Source: Flectobacillus roseus (GTDB taxonomy: Bacteria; Bacteroidota; Bacteroidia; Cytophagales; Spirosomataceae). From it: 64,000 nucleotides of DNA. Under the pieces are notes generated by a model that was not told the DNA's origin, did not search any database, and saw nothing but the letters and a program-made list of their open reading frames with translations. Position numbers and translations under genes: made by a program. The stretch lies in assembly GCF_030056665.1 (NCBI RefSeq), contig NZ_JASHIG010000023.1. The stretch is one strand, 5' to 3'. Below are positions 1 to 10,165 of the stretch, piece by piece (positions within the stretch are counted from its first letter, which is position 1; each line of letters opens with the position of its first letter).

Positions 1-126
1 TAGGCAATAGGCAATAGGCAATAGGCAATAGGCAATAGGCAATAGGCAATAGGCAATAGGCAATAGGCAATAGGCAATAGGCAATAGGCAATAGGCAATA
101 GGCAATAGGCAATAGGCAATAGGCAA
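1..126. repeat. heptamer tandem array, 18 copies of TAGGCAA
   Basis: Eighteen perfect head-to-tail copies of the 7-mer TAGGCAA fill the first 126 bases. The array starts at the window edge, so its true length is unknown. A 7-bp unit inside a coding frame would shift frame with each copy gained or lost, but no gene is seen to cover it here. It lies about 190 bp upstream of a LytTR response-regulator gene. Confidence 0.97.
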
Positions 127-317
127 TTAGAAAAAAAAATCGACCCCAGCCTTATCTACTCGGTTTTTACGAACTTTTTTTGCTTTTTTTTGCTTTCTTT
201 TCAAAAAAACTAACCCCTATCCCCTCACCCCTGAACCTTAAAAAAACACTTTGTGCCTCTGTGCCTTTGCCCCTGTTCACTAAACCCTAAACCCTATATC
301 CCTAAAACACCCAAAAA
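127..317. other. low-complexity A/T- and C-rich leader with a dispersed 20-mer
   Basis: No gene is visible here. The stretch has poly-A and T runs followed by C-rich low-complexity sequence. Bases 247-266 are identical to bases 39054-39073 and belong to a dispersed non-coding family rich in GTGCCT (see 39006-39073). Bases 281-305 contain CCCTAAA-like units that only superficially resemble plant telomere repeats. Confidence 0.6.
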
Positions 318-1076
318 ATGAGCATCATAAAAAGTATAATCATAGACGACGAACCCAAAGCACGGGTACTACTCAACGCAATAATTGAGCAATATTGCCC
401 TGAAGTCCGTGTAGAGGCATTATGTAATGACTTACCGTCTGGCATCAAAGCCATCAAAAAGCATAAACCTGATCTAATTTTCCTAGACATAGAAATGCCA
501 GGACACAGTGGACTAGAATTATTAGATTTTTTTGACGAGGAAGAAGTAAACTTTGGTATTATTTTCACTACGGCTTACAACGAATATGCCCTTCAAGCAT
601 TTAAGTTTTCAGCGATTGATTATCTTCTCAAACCTATTCAGCATACTCAACTGATAGAGGCAGTTGAAAGATTTAGTCGCAAAAAGGAACAATCGCAAAA
701 TCAGCAACTAAAAGCTCTACAAAGTAATTTGAATGTTTCGAAATCTTGGGAAGAAAAAAGAATCGTTGTACCCAATGGACAAAACTACAAGCTTTTGAGT
801 CCATCAGATATCTTGATGATTAAAGGCGAAGGTTCTTACAGTGAATTGTATTTACAAGATGGAACCAGAATTTTGGCTAGTAGAAATCTAAAGCATTTTG
901 AAGAAATACTTTCTCATATTCCTTATTTTTTCAGAACACACAAATCCTATCTTGTCAATTTGCAAACAGTAGTAGAATTTGTCAAAAGTGATGGAGGCTA
1001 TTTGAATATCAAAGGCGGATTGGTGGCTGGAATCTCTCCTGAAAAAGTAGACGAGTTTTGGGAAAGACTCAAATAA
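318..1076 (+). CDS. LytTR-family response regulator
   Basis: Cytoplasmic two-component response regulator of the LytR/AlgR type, 252 residues. An N-terminal receiver domain (about 5-120) shows the acidic pair D10-D11, phosphoacceptor D57 in FLDIEMPG, the switch threonine near 85 and the conserved lysine K106 in YLLKP. A LytTR DNA-binding domain follows (about 148-250), with the typical segment around FRTHKSYLVNL. Such regulators normally pair with a 7TM or GHKL histidine kinase encoded just upstream; none lies in the window, so the partner may be left of the edge beyond the heptamer array. The target is unknown. Confidence 0.93.
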   Translation: MSIIKSIIIDDEPKARVLLNAIIEQYCPEVRVEALCNDLPSGIKAIKKHKPDLIFLDIEMPGHSGLELLDFFDEEEVNFGIIFTTAYNEYALQAFKFSAIDYLLKPIQHTQLIEAVERFSRKKEQSQNQQLKALQSNLNVSKSWEEKRIVVPNGQNYKLLSPSDILMIKGEGSYSELYLQDGTRILASRNLKHFEEILSHIPYFFRTHKSYLVNLQTVVEFVKSDGGYLNIKGGLVAGISPEKVDEFWERLK

Positions 1077-1099
1077 TTAAATGAGCTGTGAATGAATGG

Positions 1100-1134
1100 G
1101 TAGAGACGCAAGACGCAAAGCATTGCGTCTCTAC
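1100..1134. repeat. perfect palindromic repeat, GTAGAGACGCAA family
   Basis: Two perfect 12-bp arms (GTAGAGACGCAA and its complement) are separated by 11 bases, between the ends of two convergent genes. Related sequences occur at about 36030-36057, 36140-36166 and 42194-42222, and diverged within 14938-15080. It may fold as a bidirectional terminator-like hairpin, although it lacks a U tract. Confidence 0.85.
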
Positions 1135-1182
1135 AGGTAAAACATAACATAATCACTCATCACAACTCGCTAATTCACTCAA

Positions 1183-2595
1183 TTACAAAAGCGTACTAGG
1201 GCAAACATAGTCTGTGAGTTTCAATTTATTCGTTGCTTTGATGGCACTAAAACCACCCGTTACGTCTACCAAATTTTCAAAACCTCTAGCTTTCAAGATA
1301 GAAATAGCAATCATTGAACGGTAACCGCCTGCACAGTGTACATAAGTAGTGGCATCACGGTCGATACTTGCCATGTAGTTATTCAAAAAATCTAAAGGCG
1401 CATTTTCTATACCAATCACATGTTCCGAATCGTACTCGCTTTTACGACGCACATCTATAGCTTTGAGTGTATTATCTTTACTAAATTTATCCACAAAATC
1501 TTCTGCCGAAATAGTATTTACAGTATCTATCTCACGACCTTCGGTCGCCCAAGCTTCGAAGCCACCTTTCAGATATCCTATACAATTGTCGTAGCCTACT
1601 CTTGACAAACGCAACACGGCTTCCTCCTCTTTTCCTTCCTCTGTAATCAACAAAATAGGTTGTTGTAAATCGGTAATCAATGTACCTACCCACGAAGCAA
1701 ACTGACCTTCAAGACCAATATTAATGGCATTAGGAATAAACCCTTTGGCAAAATCTTTGGCAGCACGAACATCCAACACAAGGGCATTTTCTTCGTTACT
1801 TGCCGCTTCAAATGCCGCAGGACTAAGAGCTTGTGTTCCTTTGGCTATTACTTCATCGACGTTGGCATAACCCATTTTGTTCATTACAGCATTTTTAGGA
1901 AAATACTGAGGTGGCGTTACTAATCCTGTAAGTACCTCTTTGACAAATTGCTCTTTTGACTTGGCCTGTAATGCATAATTAAAACGCTTTTGGTTGCCCA
2001 ATTTATCGGTTGTTTCCTTACTCATGTTTTTACCACATGCCGAACCCGCTCCATGTCCAGGATATACGATAACATCATCGGGCAAAGTCAAAATTTTGTT
2101 TTGAAGACTTTCATATAATAACCCAGCCAAATCTTCTTGCGTAAGATCAGATTTTACGGCTAAGTCAGGACGACCTACATCTCCAATAAAAAGTGTATCG
2201 CCAGAGAAGATGGCATTCTCCTTACCGTTTTCATCTATCAATAAAAAAGTAGAAGACTCCATCGTATGACCTGGGGTATGCAATACCTTGATTTTGATAT
2301 TACCCACTTTAAACTCTTCGCCATCCTCTGCAATGTATGCTGGATAAGCAGGTTGAGCAGTCGGGCCAAATACAATGGTAGCACCAGTTTTGTTAGAAAG
2401 GTCGATATGTCCCGAAACAAAATCGGCATGAAAGTGCGTTTCGAAAACGTATTTGATTTGCGCATTATCTTTCTCAGCACGCTCGATATACGGTTTTGAT
2501 TCGCGAAGTGGGTCAATGATGGCAACCTCTCCTGCTGATTCGATATAGTACGCTGCTTCAGCTAAACATCCTGTATAAATTTGTTCTACTTTCAT
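1183..2595 (-). CDS. metallo-beta-lactamase-fold persulfide dioxygenase fused to two rhodanese domains
   Basis: Cytoplasmic ETHE1/Blh-type enzyme, expected to oxidise glutathione- or low-molecular-weight persulfide to sulfite, carrying its own sulfurtransferase domains; 470 residues. The MBL domain (1-240) has HxHxDxxxGH at 54-63, TPGHT, and GDTLFIGDVGRPDL. Rhodanese domain 1 (about 265-350) lacks an active-site cysteine: the loop reads ITEEGKEE. Rhodanese domain 2 (about 365-465) has the active loop HCAGGYRS. The start at 2595 is chosen over a longer reading because the product then begins MKVEQIYTGCLA, aligning with its paralogue at 39097-40512. The upstream promoter carries a Crp/Fnr-like operator. 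The exact persulfide substrate is inferred from the family. Confidence 0.93.
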   Translation of the reverse strand: MKVEQIYTGCLAEAAYYIESAGEVAIIDPLRESKPYIERAEKDNAQIKYVFETHFHADFVSGHIDLSNKTGATIVFGPTAQPAYPAYIAEDGEEFKVGNIKIKVLHTPGHTMESSTFLLIDENGKENAIFSGDTLFIGDVGRPDLAVKSDLTQEDLAGLLYESLQNKILTLPDDVIVYPGHGAGSACGKNMSKETTDKLGNQKRFNYALQAKSKEQFVKEVLTGLVTPPQYFPKNAVMNKMGYANVDEVIAKGTQALSPAAFEAASNEENALVLDVRAAKDFAKGFIPNAINIGLEGQFASWVGTLITDLQQPILLITEEGKEEEAVLRLSRVGYDNCIGYLKGGFEAWATEGREIDTVNTISAEDFVDKFSKDNTLKAIDVRRKSEYDSEHVIGIENAPLDFLNNYMASIDRDATTYVHCAGGYRSMIAISILKARGFENLVDVTGGFSAIKATNKLKLTDYVCPSTLL

Positions 2596-2643
2596 GACTT
2601 TCAGTTGGTTAAATAATGTTTTCCTGATTGAAATTTGATAGAA

Positions 2644-2688
2644 CAAAATTAGTCCACTCCCTTGCGCTCTTCTGTAACATTCCTCACA
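2644..2688 (-). promoter_or_regulatory. sulfur-regulon promoter 1 (Crp/Fnr-like operator plus TAATTTTG box)
   Basis: On the minus strand a 16-bp dyad TGTGAGGAATGTTACA (2673-2688) is followed after 21 bp by TAATTTTG (2644-2651), a match to the Bacteroidota -7 box TAnnTTTG. The same layout recurs before four other sulfur genes. The operator would be centred near -41.5, the class II activator position. The remainder of the 2596-2923 gap shows nothing recognisable. Confidence 0.75.
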
Positions 2689-2923
2689 AAGACTCGGTGA
2701 TAAATGTCAATGAAAAAAATGATGGAAAGGGTTATTTTTGATATAAAGATTTAGGTAATATTGGAAAAATACAGAGAGCAGCGTGTGTCATATCAACCAC
2801 TATTTTATAAAACTTAGAAAATTTTTATAATTTATCCACCAGAACAAAAAACATAACTATCTCATTTTCAACAAAAACCAAAATAATAAACCCAACTCAA
2901 TACAAGTACTGTCATTTTAAGCC

Positions 2924-5900
2924 TTATTGCATATTCTCACTTTGAAGTTTACTCACATAGGCAGAAGGGGTAATTCCAAACTGTTTTTGAAAATCTCTCG
3001 AAAAATTGGTAGGGATATTATAGCCCACCATGTCTGCAATCTCGTTAATTTTATATTTGTTTTCAGCTAGTAACTCAGCTGCTTTTTTTAGTCGAGATAA
3101 ATTGATTAACTCATTTGGCTTTAAATCTGATATTCCTTTAATTTTTCGGTAAAGCGTAGGTCGACTCATATTCATCAGAGAGGAAAGCAAATCTACATCC
3201 AGATTACTATCTGCAATGCGTTCGGCAATAATAGCATGGAGCTGTTCCAAAAACTGCTTATCGGCTGTTGAAAAAGCAATACCTTTGATATGCGTCAGCG
3301 GTGAGCGTGCAAAGTATTCCTTAATAATATTTCGGTTATTAATCAGGTTTGTAATTTGTGCTGCTAGGTGTTCTAGCGAAAAAGGTTTTTCGATATAGGC
3401 ATCTGCCCCTACTTCCAGACCTTCTATTCTGGAATTAATCGAACTTTTTGCCGTTAAAAATATAATCGGGATGTGGCTGAATTGCACATCTGTTTTTATT
3501 TTTTTACAAAGCTCGATACCATCCATTACGGGCATCATAATATCGCTAATAACCAAATGAACATTTTCCTGCTCTAATATTTCAATGGCCTGTACGCCAT
3601 CCAAAGCACGCATAACATGATAAGATGCACTTAGCTCGCGACTCAAGTAGTTAAGAATTTCGACATTATCCTCCACAATCAAAATCACAGGTTTGCCTGT
3701 ATCGTCGGCATCGACGACTTCGTTACGGAATATCTCGATTTGAGCATCTTCTTGATTACCCTTCAAATCCATCTCGTAGTCTTGATGAATAGGAAGCGAT
3801 AACAGAAAAGTATTTTGTTGTTCATTACGCAGATGAACTTCAACCTTTCCTTTGTGCAATTCGGCAAGCGAACGTGCCAACGGAAGCCCTATTCCAGTTC
3901 CTTCTTGTTTTTGATTGACTTTTAGTCGAAAGAAAGGTTCGAAGATTTTTTCTTTACTTTCATGATCAATAATAAAACCGTCATTGGTAAACTCAATGTG
4001 AAAAAGTAAATCATCGCTACTAAATGGCAGGAGCTTTACTTTCACCGAAGTGTCGGCATATTTAACAGCATTATTGATTAGATTGCTAATAATCTTTTTA
4101 CATGCCTCGATATCGACATAGGCATGTAGGGTTATTCTAGGCAGCTCAATTTTATAGTTTAGTTTTTTCTGTTCTGCTGCTGGCTTGAAGATCGTAAACA
4201 CCTCATTGAGTAACTCGTTGATGTCGGTTTTGGTGAAATTCAAACTAAAGTTATTTGCTTCTGCTTTTCGGAAATCTAATAATTGATTAGTAAGGTCGAT
4301 GAGGCGATTGGTATTCTTTTTAATCATGTTCAAATTATCAAATGTTTCTGGATTGGTACTCTTATCAGATAGTAGTTTATCTAATGGCATTTTGATTAAT
4401 GTTAATGGTGTTTTGATTTCGTGGGCAACATTCGTAAAAAAGTCAATCTTGGCATTATAAATTTCTCGTTCTTTACCAATCTGGATAGTCTCTATTTCTC
4501 TTTTATTTTTTTCGCTAATTGCTAAGTGATAGTACCTAAATAGCACAACGGCAATTGTACAGAATAGAACAAAATATGACACATAAGCCCAGCCAGAAGC
4601 CCACCAAGGTGGCATAATGTCGATACTGAGTTTTGTTTCTTGGATACTCCAAACATTATCGTTGTTCGCTCCTTTAATCCTTAACACATAATGACCAGGT
4701 TGGAGTTTGGAAAAAGATATTTTACGCTGACTCGACAAGCTATACCACTGGTTATCTAAGCCCTGCATTTGATACTGAAAACTATTCATTTTGGGAATAA
4801 CATAACTGAGTAGCGCTACATCAAAACTCAGGTTGGAGCGGTCGTAGGGAAGTTTAATTTTATCAGTATAAATGGGTGATTGGGTAATTGATGCTTCCTT
4901 ATCGGCTATACTTAACTCTTTACCGTTGGCTCTAATACCAGTGATATACACGGCAGGAATGTAGGTGTTTTTGATAAAAGATTCGGGTTTGAAGCTAATC
5001 ATCCCAGCTACTGTACCAAAAAACAAGGTGCCATCTGCACTCTTGCAAGAAGAATTATAATTGAACTGTTCGCTAGGAAGCCCATTTGCTTCTGTATAAT
5101 TGGAGAATTTATCTGTTTTTAGGTTGAGCATGGACAAGCCTCTGGATGTAGAGACCCAACAGTTTCCTTTATCATCCTCCACCACTCTAAAAACCTGATT
5201 ATCTAATAGTCCATCCTCGATACGATAGTTTTTAAATTTTCCTAAAATTGGGTTGTATCTCGAAAGTCCATGTTCGGTACAAAACCAAAAATCGCCATTT
5301 TTACTCTGGAAAAGGCTGTTAACATAGTTATCAAGTAGTCCATTTTTGTTACCTGCCACGTATTGAATTCTGCCTTTTTTGTTGGTGATAGGATTATAAT
5401 AAAAGACGCCGTTCCCATAACTAGAAGCCCAAAGTGTACCTTGTGCGTCTTGATGAATACTCTGGATTTGAGTATTAAAGAACTCCATTCTTGTAAAATC
5501 GTCGGTATCTCGATTGTATTTATACAAACCAGACCATGTACCTACCAAAATATCTCCCTCTCGCGTTCTGTACAGTGTGACAATAAAATTACTACCAAAT
5601 GATCGAGGGGATTCTCTCGAATAATGCCGAATAATTTTATTGGTTTTCAAATCCATTACATCGAGTCCATGCTCGTAGGTACCTATCCATAGGCGGTCGC
5701 CATCGGCAACTAAGCCATGCAAATTTCGGTAGGTAATACTTCCCTTTTTACCATCAGGCAGGAAAGATTTGATCTTACCTGTTTTCAAATCTAGTTGATT
5801 GAGCCCAGCATCTTCTGTACCAATCCAGAGTTTGCCGTACTGGTCCATACAAATTTCGTGAATCAGACTTCCGCTGATACTATTGTTAGGTAAAGGAAAA

Positions 5901-6898
5901 TACTTTTTGAAACGATTGAATTCGGAAGAATAGTAATTTACACCTCCAAACTGAGTGCTAAGCCATATTCCATCTTCTTTATCCTTGAAAATCTGGTTGA
6001 CAATATTATCAGAAATGGAATAGGGATTATATTTTTCTTTTTGGATATGTTTAAACTGAAGTTTTTTGAGGTCTAAAATAAAAAGCCCTGATTCTGTACC
6101 AAGCCACAACTTACCATTATTCTGCAAGATGGAATAAACGTGAATGCCATCTTTTTGAGCGGCATTTTTAGAAATATCAACAACTTTCCCAGCCTTATAA
6201 TTGTATAACCATAGTTTTTTCATGTTTCCGACCAACAAGGTTGTATCTGAAACTGTATGAAGAATCATATCGGTGAATATCTCTTTCCCTCCTGTTAATT
6301 TTGAAAAATCATACGAGGTAAAATCTCCTTTTTGAGCATTGTAATGGCTAATCGTGCCATTACCACTAGCAATCCAAACTTTCCGTGCCTCTGAAACATG
6401 AATAGAGACGGTATAACCTGCCCAACCAAAGGTCTGAACTTTACCTGTTTTTTGATTATACCGATACAATTGATGATCAGCGATAACCCAAATACCCCCG
6501 TTATAATCGCCTCTCAACATCCGAACCTCGCCTGGAGGAATCAATTTGAAAGCCGTAAATCGCTCTGTAAGAGGGTTGTAAATGTATATACCCTTATGTG
6601 TTCCTATCCATAGTTTTTCATCTTTAGCCTCATATATAGACGATATCGCATCATCGCCAAGGCTAGTAGAGTCACCATGTTTGTTTCTGAAGATTTTGAA
6701 TGTATTTCCGTCAAATCGATTCAACCCATTACGACTGGCAATCCAAATAAATCCCCTTTTATCTTGAATAATATCACGAGTGGCATTGCCCGACAACCCA
6801 TCTGAAACCTTATAGCTTTTGAAATAATACCGAACATCCTGCCCTGCACTAGCCATACTAAAGAGTAAACCACAAATCGTAATGAGAAGATTTTTCAC
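2924..6898 (-). CDS. hybrid two-component system sensor/regulator (HTCS)
   Basis: One-polypeptide sensor and transcription factor of 1324 residues, typical of polysaccharide-utilisation loci. Order: signal peptide (1-19); a periplasmic sensor of repeated propeller blades (about 25-690, recurring W-[IV]-G-T and GLSRYNP-like units); a Y_Y_Y domain (about 700-765); one membrane helix near 780-800; a HisKA domain with the phosphohistidine in VAHEIKTPLTL (about 822); an HATPase with NLINNAVKYA and GTGIGLPLA; a receiver domain with phosphoacceptor in ISDIMMPVMDG (about 1117); and a C-terminal AraC HTH (about 1215-1324). It is divergent from the SusC gene across a 248-bp gap and likely activates it on sensing a glycan breakdown product. 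Confidence 0.96.
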   Translation of the reverse strand: MKNLLITICGLLFSMASAGQDVRYYFKSYKVSDGLSGNATRDIIQDKRGFIWIASRNGLNRFDGNTFKIFRNKHGDSTSLGDDAISSIYEAKDEKLWIGTHKGIYIYNPLTERFTAFKLIPPGEVRMLRGDYNGGIWVIADHQLYRYNQKTGKVQTFGWAGYTVSIHVSEARKVWIASGNGTISHYNAQKGDFTSYDFSKLTGGKEIFTDMILHTVSDTTLLVGNMKKLWLYNYKAGKVVDISKNAAQKDGIHVYSILQNNGKLWLGTESGLFILDLKKLQFKHIQKEKYNPYSISDNIVNQIFKDKEDGIWLSTQFGGVNYYSSEFNRFKKYFPLPNNSISGSLIHEICMDQYGKLWIGTEDAGLNQLDLKTGKIKSFLPDGKKGSITYRNLHGLVADGDRLWIGTYEHGLDVMDLKTNKIIRHYSRESPRSFGSNFIVTLYRTREGDILVGTWSGLYKYNRDTDDFTRMEFFNTQIQSIHQDAQGTLWASSYGNGVFYYNPITNKKGRIQYVAGNKNGLLDNYVNSLFQSKNGDFWFCTEHGLSRYNPILGKFKNYRIEDGLLDNQVFRVVEDDKGNCWVSTSRGLSMLNLKTDKFSNYTEANGLPSEQFNYNSSCKSADGTLFFGTVAGMISFKPESFIKNTYIPAVYITGIRANGKELSIADKEASITQSPIYTDKIKLPYDRSNLSFDVALLSYVIPKMNSFQYQMQGLDNQWYSLSSQRKISFSKLQPGHYVLRIKGANNDNVWSIQETKLSIDIMPPWWASGWAYVSYFVLFCTIAVVLFRYYHLAISEKNKREIETIQIGKEREIYNAKIDFFTNVAHEIKTPLTLIKMPLDKLLSDKSTNPETFDNLNMIKKNTNRLIDLTNQLLDFRKAEANNFSLNFTKTDINELLNEVFTIFKPAAEQKKLNYKIELPRITLHAYVDIEACKKIISNLINNAVKYADTSVKVKLLPFSSDDLLFHIEFTNDGFIIDHESKEKIFEPFFRLKVNQKQEGTGIGLPLARSLAELHKGKVEVHLRNEQQNTFLLSLPIHQDYEMDLKGNQEDAQIEIFRNEVVDADDTGKPVILIVEDNVEILNYLSRELSASYHVMRALDGVQAIEILEQENVHLVISDIMMPVMDGIELCKKIKTDVQFSHIPIIFLTAKSSINSRIEGLEVGADAYIEKPFSLEHLAAQITNLINNRNIIKEYFARSPLTHIKGIAFSTADKQFLEQLHAIIAERIADSNLDVDLLSSLMNMSRPTLYRKIKGISDLKPNELINLSRLKKAAELLAENKYKINEIADMVGYNIPTNFSRDFQKQFGITPSAYVSKLQSENMQ

Positions 6899-7146
6899 CT
6901 AATTCTTTCTAAATAATGATAGTATTAAAGTATGCTTGTGAAGCAACTTTTGTAAATATATCCCTATGTAATTACTGTTTTTTCACAAAAATAAACATTG
7001 AGACAGATTGATTTTAAATTGAGACTCAGCGATTATTCCATTAATAAATTAAGCAGGAACTTCGTAAAAAATTTCAATTATATCCAATTTATTAATCAAA
7101 TAGTAACAATAATGGATCCTAAAAATCCATCTAAACAACCATTTTG

Positions 7147-10143
7147 ATGAAAAAAAACTTGTACAAATTGGCACAAGGTACGAAAAAGCTTTTGCAAAGC
7201 GGACTATCTCCAAAGACAGTCTTTGCAGTGCTTTTCAGTATGCTTGTAGCTATATCTGGAGCCGCTCTGGCTCAGAAAAACACCTCTATTTCTGGTAAAA
7301 TTATGGACAAACAAGGTACTTTACCGGGTGTTTCGATACTTGAGAAAGGTACTAGCAATGGAACGAGAAGTGATGGTAATGGAAAATTTACCTTAACTCT
7401 TTCTTCTGATGCAAAAATATTAATCATTTCTCACGTAGGGTATCTCACCAAAGAAGTCGATGCAAAAAACAAATCTTTGGTTGAAATTACACTAGAAGAA
7501 GACCAAAAAACCTTAGAGGAAGTAGTCGTAATCGGTTATGGTTCATTGAACAAAAGAGAGGTTTCAAGTGCTATTACACACTTAGGTTCGAAGGATTTAT
7601 TACGTGTGGGTGGCAATAACCCATTGATGGCTATCCAAGGAAAAGTAGCAGGGCTTTCGGTAACCAATACAGCCAGTGCAGACCCTAACTCTTCACCTAG
7701 TATCCAGCTTCGTGGAGCATCTTCACGTAGTGCAGGTCTTGGACCATTGTTTGTCGTAAACGGTATCCCCGGAGGAAATATCGATAACATCAATCAAAAC
7801 GAGATTGAATCTATAGACGTACTAAAAGGCGGTGCGGCATCTGCAATCTATGGAACACGTGGTAGTAATGGGGTTATTGTAATCACTACGAAAAAAGGCT
7901 CTGCCGAACCTCGTTTGTTTTATGATAGCTATGTCACTTTTGATTATCTAGCCAATGAATTGAAGGTACTTTCTAAAGACCAGTTCCTTGCGAATAAACG
8001 TGGTGTAGATTTTGGTGGAAATACCAACTGGATGAAAGAAGTAAGTCGTGCGCCTTCTTTCTCTCAAAAGCATACCTTACAATTTTCTGGTGGAAACGGT
8101 CAAACGAACTACTTCACTTCCTTAGACTTTAGAGATGCGGAAGGAATTGACTTACGTTCAGCAAAAAGAGAGTACGGCGGTCGTGTTAACATCAACCATA
8201 CTTCAGCTAACAACTTGGTGGCTTTGACTTTTAGTGCAGCACCACGCTATGCCAAAACAAGTGGAGCAGACTACAGCGGATTTAACTATGCTTTAACCCT
8301 AAACCCAACGTTATCAGTTAAGGATGTTGCGGGCAAATACAACTATATTACTTCTGGATTTTTTGCCAACAACCCTGTAGAAATTGCCAAGAATATTTTG
8401 GCTGACCAAGAGTTTAAGTTATTGGATTTCAATGGTTCTGCCAAGTTGAATATTCTTCAAAACTTAAACACTAGTGTAACTTTTGGAGAAGTAAGTTCTT
8501 CGTATCGTAATATGAACTTTACGCCATCTACTATTACACCAGTAATCAATGGTAGTGGTCGTAATACAGCTTCACAATCGTTGGATGAATATGACCAGAA
8601 AAGTGTGGAATGGTTAGGCAATTACTTCTTAGACATCAAAAAACATTCTGTTAAACTACTCGCTGGATATTCATACCAATATTTTACAGCATCTGGGTTT
8701 AGCGCTAGCAACGAGAAGTTCCCATCAAATGTACTTACTTACAATGCATTAGGAACAGGTCTTTGGAACTTAGAAAAAGGAATCAACAACGTAGGCTCAT
8801 ACAGAAACAGCTCTAAATTGATTGCCTTCTTTGGTCGTTTGAATTATGATTTTGATCAAAAATATTACTTATCAGTAAGTCTTCGTAAAGAGGGTTCTTC
8901 GAAATTTGGCTACGATAACAAATGGGGTTACTTCCCTGCTGCTTCTGCTGCATGGCACCTAACGCAAGAAAACTTCATGAAGGGTGTTTCTTGGTTGAAT
9001 GAATTAAAGCTACGTGCCGATTATGGTGAAACAGGTAACCAAGATTTTGGCAATTACTTATCCCTTGATACATATGGTAGTTATGGTTATTATCCGTTCA
9101 ATGGTACTTCTTACCAAGTATGGGGTCCAAGCCAAAACACCAACTACAACCTACGTTGGGAAAAGGCTATCAACTTCAATGCTGGTCTTGATTTTGCACT
9201 ATTGGATAATAAAATCAGCGGTAGCATAAACTACTACGTGCGTACTAACAAGGATTTGTTGGGTTCTTACAACGTACCGAACCCTCCGAATATTCAGGGA
9301 AGTACCTTCGCCAACGTAGGTACTATGAGAAACACAGGGGTTGAATTACAATTAAGTGCCGCTGTGGTAAATAAAGGAGACTTTAGCTACAACCTTAGCT
9401 TGACAGGTGCATACAATGATAACAAATTTGTATCCTTCTCTAGTGACCTGTTCAAAGGACAAACTTATATCGACGTAGTAGGAATGCCAGCACCGGGCAG
9501 CCCAGGTACTCTTCAACGTTTGCAAGAAGATAGACGCATTGGTAGTTTCTATGCACTCAAATCAGCAGGAGTAAATGAAAGTGGCGCATTACTGGTGTAC
9601 AACAAAAACGGCGATATCATCCCAGCAAATCAAGCTAACAACGACGACAAACAATTTATAGGAAACGGTCTTCCTAAATTCACGACAGGTATTTCAAACA
9701 ATTTCAAATACAAAAATTGGGATTTGAGTATCTTCCTTCGTGGGGCATTTGGCTATAAATTATTTAATACTTATGCTTTCTACTTGGGTACGCCTGCTAC
9801 GCAAGAGAATGCCAACGTACTTACTTCTGCGTATGATGGTGGTAAATATTCAAAACTTACTAGTACATCTACTTACTCGTCACTTTCAGATTATTTCTTA
9901 GAACCTGGTGGATTCTTGAAAGTAGATAATGTTACCTTAAGTTATACTCAGCCTTTGAAAGTTAAGTTTATGAAATCGGCACGTATCTATGCTACAACTA
10001 GAAATTTGGCTACGTTCACGAAATACACTGGTGGCGACCCAGACTTAGTACAAGTCAACGGTTTGTATCCGGGTGTCAACAGTTCATTAAACTACTACCC
10101 TTCTACAACCCAATTGTTGATGGGCTTACAACTTACTTTTTAA
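7147..10143 (+). CDS. SusC/RagA-type TonB-linked outer-membrane transporter
   Basis: Outer-membrane TonB-dependent transporter forming a pedal-bin complex with the SusD-like lipoprotein encoded next. About 998 residues: a signal region ending near AALAQ (about 43), a carboxypeptidase-like regulatory domain (about 45-125), the SusC signature LEEVVVIGYG, a plug with NPLMAIQGKVAGLSV and YGTRGSNGVIVITTKKG, then a 22-strand barrel ending in LLMGLQLTF with the terminal aromatic residue usual for BAM substrates. A TTG directly precedes the ATG at 7147; the ATG is taken as start. It is the first gene of a three-gene run with short gaps (22 and 12 bp). The substrate is unknown. Confidence 0.95.
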   Translation: MKKNLYKLAQGTKKLLQSGLSPKTVFAVLFSMLVAISGAALAQKNTSISGKIMDKQGTLPGVSILEKGTSNGTRSDGNGKFTLTLSSDAKILIISHVGYLTKEVDAKNKSLVEITLEEDQKTLEEVVVIGYGSLNKREVSSAITHLGSKDLLRVGGNNPLMAIQGKVAGLSVTNTASADPNSSPSIQLRGASSRSAGLGPLFVVNGIPGGNIDNINQNEIESIDVLKGGAASAIYGTRGSNGVIVITTKKGSAEPRLFYDSYVTFDYLANELKVLSKDQFLANKRGVDFGGNTNWMKEVSRAPSFSQKHTLQFSGGNGQTNYFTSLDFRDAEGIDLRSAKREYGGRVNINHTSANNLVALTFSAAPRYAKTSGADYSGFNYALTLNPTLSVKDVAGKYNYITSGFFANNPVEIAKNILADQEFKLLDFNGSAKLNILQNLNTSVTFGEVSSSYRNMNFTPSTITPVINGSGRNTASQSLDEYDQKSVEWLGNYFLDIKKHSVKLLAGYSYQYFTASGFSASNEKFPSNVLTYNALGTGLWNLEKGINNVGSYRNSSKLIAFFGRLNYDFDQKYYLSVSLRKEGSSKFGYDNKWGYFPAASAAWHLTQENFMKGVSWLNELKLRADYGETGNQDFGNYLSLDTYGSYGYYPFNGTSYQVWGPSQNTNYNLRWEKAINFNAGLDFALLDNKISGSINYYVRTNKDLLGSYNVPNPPNIQGSTFANVGTMRNTGVELQLSAAVVNKGDFSYNLSLTGAYNDNKFVSFSSDLFKGQTYIDVVGMPAPGSPGTLQRLQEDRRIGSFYALKSAGVNESGALLVYNKNGDIIPANQANNDDKQFIGNGLPKFTTGISNNFKYKNWDLSIFLRGAFGYKLFNTYAFYLGTPATQENANVLTSAYDGGKYSKLTSTSTYSSLSDYFLEPGGFLKVDNVTLSYTQPLKVKFMKSARIYATTRNLATFTKYTGGDPDLVQVNGLYPGVNSSLNYYPSTTQLLMGLQLTF

Positions 10144-10165
10144 TTTCCTGATTAAAACTCCAAAC

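Noticed and set aside
1..126. Heptamer array as a CRISPR array
   Set aside because: The units are contiguous with no spacers, and no cas genes are present.
281..305. CCCTAAA-like units resembling plant-type telomere repeats
   Set aside because: Only two to three imperfect units in a C-rich low-complexity leader of a bacterial gene; no array and no linear-end context.
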